A DNA stretch of 64,000 nt from Puccinia triticina (taxonomy: Eukaryota; Basidiomycota; Pucciniomycetes; Pucciniales; Pucciniaceae), in NCBI RefSeq assembly GCF_026914185.1, contig NC_070564.1, positions 2,046,001 through 2,110,000 on the forward strand, given 5' to 3'. Position numbers and translations under genes: made by a program. Positions 22,483-31,019 of the stretch are shown here, piece after piece. Position 1 is the first letter of the stretch; every line of letters starts with the position of its first letter. The notes beneath the pieces are model-generated. The model saw only the letters and a program-made list of their open reading frames with translations, did no database searches and had not been told where the DNA came from.

Positions 22483-22830
22483 ATGTTAGCCATCCAGACC
22501 CTCAACCTGGTCGCTTTGCTTGTTGCCGTCTCAGCCTTCAAGACGATGGCCCCCTCAGCGACGGGTACCCAGCTACATTCTCGGCAGTTCAATCCTGGGC
22601 AATTCTTCCCGGGACAGCTCTCCGCCGGCGAACATTCGGCCGGGCAGTTCTCTGCCGGTACCTCACAGGCCTCTGCCGGCTGCGGCTTGGAAACCAACGT
22701 CTGGGGGCAAGTCTCGGCGACGACCACCTCCGGCTTTGCAAACCTCTGTCTGCAATGTCGGGTGAACGTCTTCGGCGTCGACATCGTCCAGTTCAACTTC
22801 TTTAGTGCGCTTGCAGCTAGTTACTCTTAG
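22483..22830 (+). CDS. Small secreted repeat protein, candidate effector
   Basis: A 115-residue protein with a typical signal peptide: MLAIQTLNLVALLVAVSA, cleavage likely near residue 18-20. Then come imperfect short repeats rich in G, Q, F, S and A (FNPGQF, FPGQLSAG, EHSAGQFSAG; residues 35-60), and a C-terminal region with three cysteines (one near residue 67, two in NLCLQCRVN). There is no intron, and it ends with TAG at 22830. Rust fungi secrete hundreds of such short proteins in infection, so candidate effector is a reasonable guess, but only secretion is supported by sequence. It is an island gene flanked by repeats. The frame on the other strand at 22467-22796 is its shadow. Confidence 0.65.
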   Translation: MLAIQTLNLVALLVAVSAFKTMAPSATGTQLHSRQFNPGQFFPGQLSAGEHSAGQFSAGTSQASAGCGLETNVWGQVSATTTSGFANLCLQCRVNVFGVDIVQFNFFSALAASYS

Positions 22831-22916
22831 TTACAGAGTAAATGATGAAAAGATTGCATGTCACCCAAATTTGAGAAGCCTAAATGTACATATGATCCTC
22901 CAGTCACAGATATAAT

Positions 22917-23056
22917 GGGGGTTCTCAAAGTTGCCACATAGTGGCATATGTCATGAAAACATACAACCTTATTTGTGGGGACTGTCAAATGCTTCCCTGC
23001 AAAAACGGTGTGTATGGCAGTATGTCACATTTGTATGTTTTCAACTTTGAGAAACC
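22917..23056. mobile_element. Small inverted-repeat element (MITE-like), ~140 bp
   Basis: The left edge GGTTCTCAAAGTTG (22920-22933) and right edge CAACTTTGAGAAACC (23042-23056) are near-perfect inverted repeats. Inner words such as GAAAACATAC also occur on both arms. About half of it recurs at 52559-52651 on the other strand. Confidence 0.55.
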
Positions 23057-23099
23057 TGAATGATGACTTAATGAAAGATAAGCTCTCCTCAGACTCCTC

Positions 23100-23588
23100 T
23101 TGGTGTTCAGTGATATCAGTGTTGGACCACCATTACCAGTAACAACAATGGTGACAGCCAAATACATTATGTTCTTGTTACTTTAAGGATTACCAAAGCA
23201 ATATCCACCACTGCAGAAAAAATTGTGTCCACCATGAGCAGTTGGCATGTGGTAACTTTGAGGAAGCTTCTGGTGTTACGGAAAGTTACGTCAGCCTTAT
23301 TGAAAGTTTGACTCAAACCAAGATTCAATGCGCAGTGACTGTGCCAACAAAGGCACATGTGCATTCAGGTGGAGATAAAATGGCAGCTTGGCTTGAGTAT
23401 CCTACATTTAAACTGCAAAAAGTTGATCCAGTTTTTTTTTGCAGTGCACCTACCATTGCTTATACTCTTCTCAGGGTGCAGGTAAAGCTACCACATCATG
23501 TGATCCAAAAAGGTCTGCATTTGAGCTAACAAATACAATGTTTTCGTGCTGGCTTGTGGTATATATTTTTCCCTGGAAGTTACAGCGG
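23100..23588 (+). other. Unrecognised sequence flanking E3, weak open frame
   Basis: A 95-codon frame (23242-23529; includes VSLIESLTQTKIQCAVTV and AHVHSGGDKMAAWLEYP) looks somewhat protein-like but matches nothing I know. E3 inserted 3' of it. The sequence resumes at 29208 and runs to the Helitron-like terminus at 29373, so both flanks may belong to one non-autonomous Helitron. Confidence 0.3.
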
Positions 23589-23593
23589 TGCAT
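23589..23593. repeat. Target site duplication of E3, left copy (TGCAT)
   Basis: TGCAT directly precedes the 5' LTR and recurs at 29203-29207 directly after the 3' LTR. Confidence 0.93.
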
Positions 23594-24465
23594 TGTCAGC
23601 CTTAGAGTCAACACAGTTGACCTAAAACTGCCTTTTATCTCCATTTTATACCTAAATGTGCTCATATCTTTTTAACCTTAAGACATAAGGTTGTTTTGAA
23701 TTCAGATTCTGATTTCTCATGCAATTTTGACCCTAGTGTTCACTGATCACTTTACAATATCTCTACTCCTTCATAGAGTTTATGGTTTGTGACACACATG
23801 CGCAGCAGCGCCGTGTAGTCGTGCCTGAGCGCTCCCAACCACATGTACATGTGTGATTATGTCATCCAACTTTGAAAATTTTCGAAGTCAGGATCCCCCA
23901 TGCAGCTGGAGGATCCACAGACTTCAGACCACCCAGAAACACACCGTAGATAACCCAGGATCACCTTACAAGAGGATACCACGCTCCCAGTACTCCTACC
24001 GTCACAGGCGCCTAGGATATTGACAGTAAGTATACTCTTCATTTGAACCTTGATTATCCAGAGTGATTCTCTGTGCCTCCTGATTGCTCCTCTTTATTGC
24101 TTTCACCTCTACTATTCTCAAGATCAAAGGTTACTCTGTTAATCCTAGAATCAGTCTAAAAATCAGAGCAGATTAGTATTACTATTCTGTGTCCCCCCAC
24201 CGTCTCCTTGGTGCGCGCGGAGGCTGTAGCCCTTGTTGGTCTGGCACAGCTGTCCTTATCACTTTTCCAGGTGATTCAAGTAGACTTTTGAGGATCCTCC
24301 TACAAGGAGTAGATAGACCCCCTCCAGATCATTATATTCTCTGTCTCTTTCTCTTTCTTTCTCTTTCTCTCTTCTCTCTGATTGTAGTTCTTTATCCCAA
24401 GAAATACAACCAGTGCCTCCCACTTTTCTTGTGTCCTGTAGCCACTATAGAGGCTCAGGCTCACA
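23594..24465 (+). mobile_element. E3 5' LTR
   Basis: 872 bp, TG...CA ends, with a CTTTCT-rich stretch near 24350. Identical by eye to the 3' LTR, which implies recent insertion. Confidence 0.95.
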
Positions 24466-24484
24466 ATTGGGGGCCTCATCGGGA
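24466..24484 (+). other. E3 primer binding site
   Basis: ATTGGGGGCCTCATCGGG abuts the LTR. The TGGGGG start is of the type complementary to a tRNA ending in CCCCCA; tRNA-Pro is the familiar example, but the exact tRNA is unverified. Confidence 0.55.
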
Positions 24485-24734
24485 AATATCATCCCTTTTC
24501 ATACTTCTAGACTGCTTAAAAGCCAAGGACTGATCATCCTGTTTAAATCAAACAAAACATTCATAAAAAATTAAACTCAAACTCTTCCATAAACTCTTTT
24601 TATTGAATCCGCTTCTCTGCGCTGAACTCCGCTCTTGAAAATCTTAGATTTGCTTGCTTCACTGCACTTATAACACGCCTAAATGAGGATTTCTTACTTA
24701 TAGAAACCTCACTTCTTCCCCCTCGAAAATCTTT

Positions 24735-25112
24735 TTGCGACCCGCTGCGCTCGCGAAAGTGAAGGCTAGCGGCGTGCAGGAAACATCCTTACCGACCTGC
24801 TCTGAGCTCTCCGACGGCCCATCGGACTTCCCTGACATAGAGATCCCCAACAACGGACTCGTTGCAAAGCCCAAGGAAGGGAATTCCATCCGTAACGCTG
24901 AGTGGACGCCTATCGCCACTGCCTCAGACCCACCGCCGCGTCGTAAGTGGAATAAGAAGCCGTCTAAGCTGCACGATTGGACGGCGGAGTTCTCAGCCAA
25001 GCTGAAAGCACTAGAAGAAGCGAAAAACCCGAAAAAAAAAAAGGAAAAAAATCTACTAAGACCTGAGGTGCACCATACCTTAAACTCTACAGATCGAAAG
25101 CTTGAAACTTAA
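24735..25112 (+). CDS. Possible first reading frame of E3
   Basis: 125 codons, open from a TTG with no ATG, ending 24 nt before the gag ATG. It is charged, with WTPIATASDPPPRRKWNKK and a lysine run (KNPKKKKEKN) encoded by an A11 tract at 25028-25046. It could be an upstream exon, a small leader protein or noncoding. Function unknown. Confidence 0.35.
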   Translation: MRPAALAKVKASGVQETSLPTCSELSDGPSDFPDIEIPNNGLVAKPKEGNSIRNAEWTPIATASDPPPRRKWNKKPSKLHDWTAEFSAKLKALEEAKNPKKKKEKNLLRPEVHHTLNSTDRKLET

Positions 25113-25136
25113 CCTCCCTGATCATTAACATCCTCC

Positions 25137-28100
25137 ATGCCGCCCCATCTCAGAAATGAACGCGATCTCTCAGCAGAACAACGTCTCCTCTATCGCCTTA
25201 GCCCCGCCGCCGAAGAGCGGCTTCGAACAGCTCGAGTCGGCGTTGCCGCCGCTAGTAGAAGATTTACTCCAGTTACCGGAGAGAGAGACCTAGCCCCCGG
25301 ACACAGGGATCCCGCCTGCTCTCTACCAATCGAGAGAGAAGTCAATAGACCTAGCTTCGAGCCGGTCGACTCCCATCCCTCGTCCAATCAACAGGGAGCA
25401 GCTGCGCTCGACGGGCACTATGCCAGCGACGAATCAACAGTCCCCCCCGCCTACCAGCCACGAGGGATTAATACCCACAGCTCCACCGGCTCTGGCCCTA
25501 CTTCCACCCTTTCAGATCCCACGCCAGGAGGATACTTCCGGCCCGATGGAAGTGATACCAGAGGGCCAGGAAATCCTAGATTTGATCAACCTGATCAACA
25601 AACAGTTCGATATTTTCGTCTGCGCTCGGGAGGCGCAGAACACCAGGTCAATGAGAATGCTCCTCTCCCAAGCCGCTACGACTCAGGAGATGATCGCCGA
25701 CTTAGCAGGGAGAGAAGAAGCTACCCGCCTCTGCCAAGACTGGATCCCCCCCGACGAGCTCACCAACCTGGAGAGGAACCTCCACCAGCAGACCAACAGC
25801 TACGTGCAGCAGACCACGCCGATCCACGATACGCGCCTCGCATCGAGCCTATCTATAGCCCCACATCCCAGCCACCAGCTCTTGATGGATACACAGACGC
25901 CAGAGCAGCCGGATTTTCAACACAGAGCGCACGGAGTGGATTACCGGGATCCTACCCGCTTCTACGTCCAGCTGCTTCAACGCGCGCTGCCGCCGCCGCC
26001 GCAACAGCAAATGGTGTGACGCTTTCCAGCTTCTACACAGCTCCATACGACCCTAGCCTTGCGACACCATCCCTACAAGCGCCCGGAAGCGCACTACCAA
26101 CAACGTCAACCCCCCTATCCGCACGCCGAAGTGCAGCACGCGGGCAGACAGACCCAAGCCCCTTCGCGCGGCTTGAGAAGATTTGGGAGGAACAGGAACC
26201 TTCCCATGGTGGACACCAATCAAATCCTCATTGTAGGGTAGTTCTTAATGAGACTCACTCAAACTACAGGGAGGGACAACAGGAGAGGCAGAGGCAGAGG
26301 CACCCCTCAATAATTTCAGCCTCTCCCATTGGTTTAAGTTTAGACCTAGAAAATCCCTCTAGGCCCTCTAGTAGAGAATTATTTCTAAATACCTTGAATG
26401 ATAACTTATCCAATAATGGCCCCTTGTTGCTGGAAGGAAAATTAAAAGTACTCTTCTCTAAATTCCTGTCTGAGTTATCTGAAAATTTTGAAATCATCCC
26501 AGGTAACTTGTTAGAATCTTGTGTCCATAACTTCAAAGAAGTACTGAATGTTTCAATCATTGACATCTTTAGAGAGGAATTTATGCCCCAATTGCTTGAT
26601 CAATTCCTGAACCAAGTGAGAGACTGTGCCAAAGAAAGACCATCTGGGAACACCAATGAGTTAGAAAAATTGAGAACACTCATTGAGGAGAAGCTGGAAG
26701 GTGTCCAAGAGAAATTGGAAGGAGTACAAGACCTTATTCTAGTCAATGAATCCCAATGCCACTCCAACATGGACACACTTGGTAAGAACTTAGATGATAT
26801 GGAAGACAAAATACATCACAAGCTTTCTTCTTTAGAAAACAAAATGAGTGATCTTCAAGCTAATGGTCACAATAGATTTGAGCAGACCAAAAGAAGACTC
26901 TGTGACATTTCTTCTGTAGTAAATAGCACCAACACCAAGTTAGAGCAATTGATTGGACCTGCTGATAGAGATTGCCCTCCTCATCTCAACTATAATAATC
27001 CAGTACTCAATGCCCAGAGTGAAGGCCAACACCACCAGGAAAATTTGAGAAATCCTGCTCATTTTGCTTCTCACAGACCACCTCCAGCCATGGACAATAC
27101 TCCTCAACCAGACTCTCACCAATCAGAAAAACCCAACTTCTCTAAACCAGCCAACAATCATAACAGTTCATTTTCCAATGCTGAATTCCCTTACATTGAT
27201 CATGGACCAATTGACTTTGATATGAGGAAAGAGCTGTGGAAAGGGATACCAAAAAACAGTGAATGGGAGAAGTTCTCAGGAGAATTGCCTTACAATCATG
27301 AGCTATGGATTAAGAACACTGATATACTTGTCAGGGACTATTTAATGTTGGACCATATGATAATCAGTAGACTGACAATTATCTTGACTGACACTGCTAG
27401 AAACTGGTACCTTGGAATCAGAGATAAGTGTGGGAACAAATCTTGGGCTTGGTGGAAGAATGCCATCAGAAATAAGTTTGGTACTGAGAACTGGAAATGG
27501 AAAATGCAACAGGAGTTTGAAAGTGATCACTTTGCTTATGATGGTAGAAAAGTCCACAAATGGTTTGGAACCCAAAGAGAAAGACTCAGAGCTTATCAGC
27601 CTGAACTCAGTGATTATCTCATCTGTGAGAAGATCTTGAAACAGTGTCCTGGCAACCTTGAGCATGCTGTTAAGAGCAGATACAAGAAAGATGCCACTGA
27701 GATGAACTTTGAAGACATGGTTATAATGGTTGAGGAAGTCATAGACAGAGTTATGAAAAGCAATAAACCTGTAGCCAACAACTATACCAATCCAAATAGA
27801 AACAATTGGAAAAATACCTCAGCAGTTGATAAATCTGAAAATCCAATTGACTCTTTTGCAAGAAGGAACCCTGTCCCAGATCCAGGAAAAGAAAAACTCA
27901 TTTGCCATTTTTGCAAACAAACAGGTCACTTTTCTAGAGAATGTCCCAGAACAAGAAGTGATTTACATAATGTAGGCATGTATTCTAATGATGACTCCAA
28001 GAATAAGAAAGACAAAGAAGTAGACTCCAATCAAGAGGAAGAATCTGAGTTGGATGATGAAGAAGACAATCATAGAAACAACCACATGAGCCTAGCCATG

Positions 28101-28220
28101 GAACATGAGAATCTTTCCAATTATGATCCCCTGATTGACTTGAACTTTGGAACATATGCAGTTGAATGTGAAACCCAAGCAGAGACACATCAGCCCCAGA
28201 CTTGGGATAATTTCTGCTGA
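25137..28220 (+). CDS. E3 gag-like protein with CCHC zinc knuckle
   Basis: A 1027-residue protein starting at the ATG at 25137. Gag proteins assemble the particle that packages element RNA. The N-terminal ~370 residues are low-complexity (P, R, S, A; an A-rich run near 285). Residues ~440-620 are helical with LEGVQ.KLEGVQ coiled-coil repeats. Residues ~690-860 carry a retrotransposon gag core (WEKFSGELPYNHELW, WAWWKNAIRNKFG, YLICEKILKQCPGNLEHAV). The zinc knuckle CHFCKQTGHFSRECP (C-x2-C-x4-H-x4-C) is at ~923-936, and an acidic tail follows. It is longer than usual for gag, and no protease motif DSG/DTG follows. No stop or frameshift interrupts it. Confidence 0.85.
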   Translation: MPPHLRNERDLSAEQRLLYRLSPAAEERLRTARVGVAAASRRFTPVTGERDLAPGHRDPACSLPIEREVNRPSFEPVDSHPSSNQQGAAALDGHYASDESTVPPAYQPRGINTHSSTGSGPTSTLSDPTPGGYFRPDGSDTRGPGNPRFDQPDQQTVRYFRLRSGGAEHQVNENAPLPSRYDSGDDRRLSRERRSYPPLPRLDPPRRAHQPGEEPPPADQQLRAADHADPRYAPRIEPIYSPTSQPPALDGYTDARAAGFSTQSARSGLPGSYPLLRPAASTRAAAAAATANGVTLSSFYTAPYDPSLATPSLQAPGSALPTTSTPLSARRSAARGQTDPSPFARLEKIWEEQEPSHGGHQSNPHCRVVLNETHSNYREGQQERQRQRHPSIISASPIGLSLDLENPSRPSSRELFLNTLNDNLSNNGPLLLEGKLKVLFSKFLSELSENFEIIPGNLLESCVHNFKEVLNVSIIDIFREEFMPQLLDQFLNQVRDCAKERPSGNTNELEKLRTLIEEKLEGVQEKLEGVQDLILVNESQCHSNMDTLGKNLDDMEDKIHHKLSSLENKMSDLQANGHNRFEQTKRRLCDISSVVNSTNTKLEQLIGPADRDCPPHLNYNNPVLNAQSEGQHHQENLRNPAHFASHRPPPAMDNTPQPDSHQSEKPNFSKPANNHNSSFSNAEFPYIDHGPIDFDMRKELWKGIPKNSEWEKFSGELPYNHELWIKNTDILVRDYLMLDHMIISRLTIILTDTARNWYLGIRDKCGNKSWAWWKNAIRNKFGTENWKWKMQQEFESDHFAYDGRKVHKWFGTQRERLRAYQPELSDYLICEKILKQCPGNLEHAVKSRYKKDATEMNFEDMVIMVEEVIDRVMKSNKPVANNYTNPNRNNWKNTSAVDKSENPIDSFARRNPVPDPGKEKLICHFCKQTGHFSRECPRTRSDLHNVGMYSNDDSKNKKDKEVDSNQEEESELDDEEDNHRNNHMSLAMEHENLSNYDPLIDLNFGTYAVECETQAETHQPQTWDNFC
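25420..26019 (+). CDS. Overlapping ORF within E3 gag, +1 frame
   Basis: 199 codons from an ATG, entirely inside the gag-like frame. Unlike most shadow frames it has protein-like composition with amphipathic helices: EGQEILDLINLINKQFDIFV, SMRMLLSQAATTQEMIADL, PDELTNLERNLHQQ. In this stretch the main frame is low-complexity, so this may be the true coding frame, with a frame switch on either side, or a genuine overlapping gene. Function unknown. Confidence 0.4.
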   Translation: MPATNQQSPPPTSHEGLIPTAPPALALLPPFQIPRQEDTSGPMEVIPEGQEILDLINLINKQFDIFVCAREAQNTRSMRMLLSQAATTQEMIADLAGREEATRLCQDWIPPDELTNLERNLHQQTNSYVQQTTPIHDTRLASSLSIAPHPSHQLLMDTQTPEQPDFQHRAHGVDYRDPTRFYVQLLQRALPPPPQQQMV

Positions 28221-28330
28221 ACCTCTCAAGTGAAGATGCATCCATCCTGTAAGGAGGCCCAGGAGTGTGAAAGTTTCTACCTTCTTGGTTTTATTTCTTA
28301 TGGAAATCAAACCTCTTTGGTGGTAGGGAA

Positions 28331-29202
28331 TGTCAGCCTTAGAGTCAACACAGTTGACCTAAAACTGCCTTTTATCTCCATTTTATACCTAAATGTGCTC
28401 ATATCTTTTTAACCTTAAGACATAAGGTTGTTTTGAATTCAGATTCTGATTTCTCATGCAATTTTGACCCTAGTGTTCACTGATCACTTTACAATATCTC
28501 TACTCCTTCATAGAGTTTATGGTTTGTGACACACATGCGCAGCAGCGCCGTGTAGTCGTGCCTGAGCGCTCCCAACCACATGTACATGTGTGATTATGTC
28601 ATCCAACTTTGAAAATTTTCGAAGTCAGGATCCCCCATGCAGCTGGAGGATCCACAGACTTCAGACCACCCAGAAACACACCGTAGATAACCCAGGATCA
28701 CCTTACAAGAGGATACCACGCTCCCAGTACTCCTACCGTCACAGGCGCCTAGGATATTGACAGTAAGTATACTCTTCATTTGAACCTTGATTATCCAGAG
28801 TGATTCTCTGTGCCTCCTGATTGCTCCTCTTTATTGCTTTCACCTCTACTATTCTCAAGATCAAAGGTTACTCTGTTAATCCTAGAATCAGTCTAAAAAT
28901 CAGAGCAGATTAGTATTACTATTCTGTGTCCCCCCACCGTCTCCTTGGTGCGCGCGGAGGCTGTAGCCCTTGTTGGTCTGGCACAGCTGTCCTTATCACT
29001 TTTCCAGGTGATTCAAGTAGACTTTTGAGGATCCTCCTACAAGGAGTAGATAGACCCCCTCCAGATCATTATATTCTCTGTCTCTTTCTCTTTCTTTCTC
29101 TTTCTCTCTTCTCTCTGATTGTAGTTCTTTATCCCAAGAAATACAACCAGTGCCTCCCACTTTTCTTGTGTCCTGTAGCCACTATAGAGGCTCAGGCTCA
29201 CA
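28331..29202 (+). mobile_element. E3 3' LTR
   Basis: 872 bp, matching the 5' LTR throughout by eye; followed by the TGCAT duplication (29203-29207). Confidence 0.95.
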
Positions 29203-29348
29203 TGCATACTGGTAAACTGTTTCATTGATTTATTTCAAAGTAAGAAGAATAATGTACAAAATCTTGCCAGGAAAAGGCTCAAACTGAAATATCCATTGAT
29301 TACTTTTTCATACCAGTGTTTTGATATGCTTGTGTGACTGAACATGCA

Positions 29349-29373
29349 GCGGCGCAGCCGCCTTGGCCTCTAG
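29349..29373 (+). repeat. Helitron-like 3' terminus, second copy
   Basis: GCGGCGCAGCCGC, 8 nt, then CTAG and T, the same as the reverse complement of 9052-9028. It probably ends a non-autonomous Helitron into which E3 inserted. Confidence 0.55.
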
Positions 29374-29391
29374 TTCATCTAAAATCCTGAA

Positions 29392-29665
29392 AAGAATCCC
29401 ACTTTCTTAAATCCACAAAATCCTAGACCTCTGGATCTAAGTTTTGGGGTGTTTTTTTTTTACAAAATTCCAACAAGAAATATCACGCACACAATAAATT
29501 GGACACAAGCAAGAGTTGGAAAATCCCCAAAGGCCCAAAATCCCTATGGATGACCCTCCAGCTGTGCCACAGCAACAAGCAAAAGAGGGCCGGTTGTTAA
29601 ATGAGTCCAGGAAGGGCCTAATCAAGCAATTAGGGGGCTCCAAGGGAGGGGGTGGGACAAAACCG
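29392..29665 (+). repeat. Dispersed repeat shared with 63545-63770
   Basis: Both contain TCCCACTTTCTTAAATCCAC, GACCTCTGGATCTAAGTTTT, CCCTCCAGCTGTGCCA, GGGCCGGTTGTTA and AGGAAGG.CCTAATCAAG in order, with indels. No coding function is apparent. Confidence 0.8.
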
Positions 29666-29828
29666 GATCCCCTGGGGGGACAGACCGGTGCAACTTGCTC
29701 TCCTTTAAATACCCACCCTCAATGCTCGCCACTTCCAGCAACCACCCGCTGCTGAACACCATACCGCACGTCGTCACTGCCTTGACCGTTACCATCTGCC
29801 ATTGCTACGGTCACCGCACCCACCCCGC

Positions 29829-30666
29829 TGTGGTGAACATTTTGGTGGCGCCGTGCGCGCATTAGGATTTCAACTCAATTCGAACCTCCCTCAAGATTCA
29901 AGTCCTCAAGTTCATCCTCAAGAATTCCACCCCCTTTTTCTTTTTTTCTGAATTATTCTTTTTTTTCCTTTCTTCTTTTTCTTGGTCCTAACACAGAATT
30001 TCTGTGGGTTTGTTGCGTGATTTGTTTAGTGTTTTCTTCTTTTTATTCTGTCTTTTACATTTCTTCTGGCGCGCGTTTGGATGGTTGGTTATGTGTGGGG
30101 TTGGTCTTGTTTGGTTTTTTTGGGTGTTTTGTCCTGTTTTCTTTTGGTTTTGTTTCCCGGTTGTAGGGCGCGCAGGGGCGCGCAGGTGTGTGATGACTCG
30201 TCCGCAGCATGTCACAAACCCCGGAGTTTGAGTTTGAGTTTGACTCAAACTCAGGCGAAGGGGCGGCATGGACCCCGTCTGAACCATATTATTCATCTCG
30301 GTTGTTTCCATCAAATTCTCACGGCTCAAATTCCATAATCTTATATCTAGAAATCTGACATCTTTGGGAGGCTTCTGAACGTTATTTCTCAGCCCATCGC
30401 CGAACCTTCCTTCGAAAACTCTTTGAGATCACTATCCCTGGCGTAGTTCGCCAAACCTCCTTAGTTTTTCCTTTCCTTAAATCAACAAAATCTTTACACT
30501 CCCGCCGACGAGGATCTACCCCTCATCGCCCCTCAATAAATCCCCCCCCCACTTCCGCTATCAACCACGAATCCTAGGATCTTCCCGGACCACCGTGAAG
30601 GCAGCGTTTAGGCGCACTCATCCCTTCAAGTAACTGCCGCCGGCCAGCACCGGTCGGAGTTCCACA
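29829..30666 (+). mobile_element. E1 5' LTR
   Basis: About 838 bp, starting TGTGGTGAAC and ending GGAGTTCCACA, immediately before the tRNA-Tyr complement. It shares several blocks with the E2 LTR (TGTGGTG start, T-rich middle, GCGCGC, GGCATGG) but is clearly diverged. Confidence 0.8.
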
Positions 30667-30668
30667 TT

Positions 30669-30718
30669 TGGTCCCCCGAGCCGGGATCGAACCAGCGACC
30701 TCAAGATTTACAGTCTCG
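30669..30718 (+). other. E1 extended PBS: 50-nt complement of mature tRNA-Tyr
   Basis: Read on the minus strand this is the 3' portion of a tRNA: CCA end (as TGG), acceptor strand TCGGGGGA, T-arm GCTGG-TTCGATC-CCGGC, variable loop, and the anticodon arm CGAGA-CTGTAAA-TCTTG with anticodon GTA (Tyr). It starts 2 nt after the LTR. A normal PBS covers only ~18 nt. No intron interrupts the anticodon loop, although nuclear tRNA-Tyr genes of fungi normally carry one there. Confidence 0.85.
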
Positions 30719-30906
30719 TCTCAAGGATTTTTTTGGGACGACTGGCGGTCGAGGCGCTCTTTTCTCCGAAAATTCTCAATCAGTCTTCTCATTTTCCTTC
30801 TGGTCCTTATCCCGGAGTTCTCTTTCTTTGTTTTGTTTAGCTCGACTCTTTTTTTTATTTGTCGCAGGCTTGGGCATTCTTTTCGTGGAGGCAGGGAGAA
30901 CTAAAA

Positions 30907-31019
30907 GTAAGTTCCTCCCAAAGTTGCACCTCCAAGGGTACTCTCTACGCGTCGTCGAAGCATTACATCTGCCGCATACGTGAGCCGCACCGGACCCTTC
31001 CCTCTTCATTCGAACCCAG
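30907..31019 (+). other. Intron-like repeat in E1 leader
   Basis: 113 bp, from GTAAGTTCCTCCC through GCACCTCC and GTGAGCC to CCCAG, ending just before the gag ATG. It is homologous to eight other segments in E1, E2 and E4. Confidence 0.65.

Larger units (their letters stand above)
23594..29202 (+). mobile_element. Complete LTR retrotransposon E3 without pol (TR-GAG-like)
   Basis: LTRs 23594-24465 and 28331-29202 are 872 bp each and show no difference in my reading, with TGTCAGCC...GGCTCACA ends and a 5-bp TGCAT duplication. A PBS-like TTGGGGGCCTCATCGGG follows the 5' LTR and a purine tract GGTAGGGAA precedes the 3' LTR. The 3.87-kb interior encodes a gag-like protein with a zinc knuckle but no protease, RT, RNase H or integrase. 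It must be moved by enzymes of another element; E0 shares its LTR ends and PBS type. Confidence 0.93.

Noticed and set aside
22467..22796. Cysteine-rich 109-codon ORF on the minus strand
   Set aside because: It is the complement of the small secreted protein gene; the plus frame has a signal peptide, TATA box and natural composition.
30669..30718. A tRNA-Tyr gene on the minus strand
   Set aside because: The D-arm and 5' acceptor strand are missing, the CCA end is encoded, and it abuts the LTR in two elements. It is a primer binding site footprint, not a tRNA gene.
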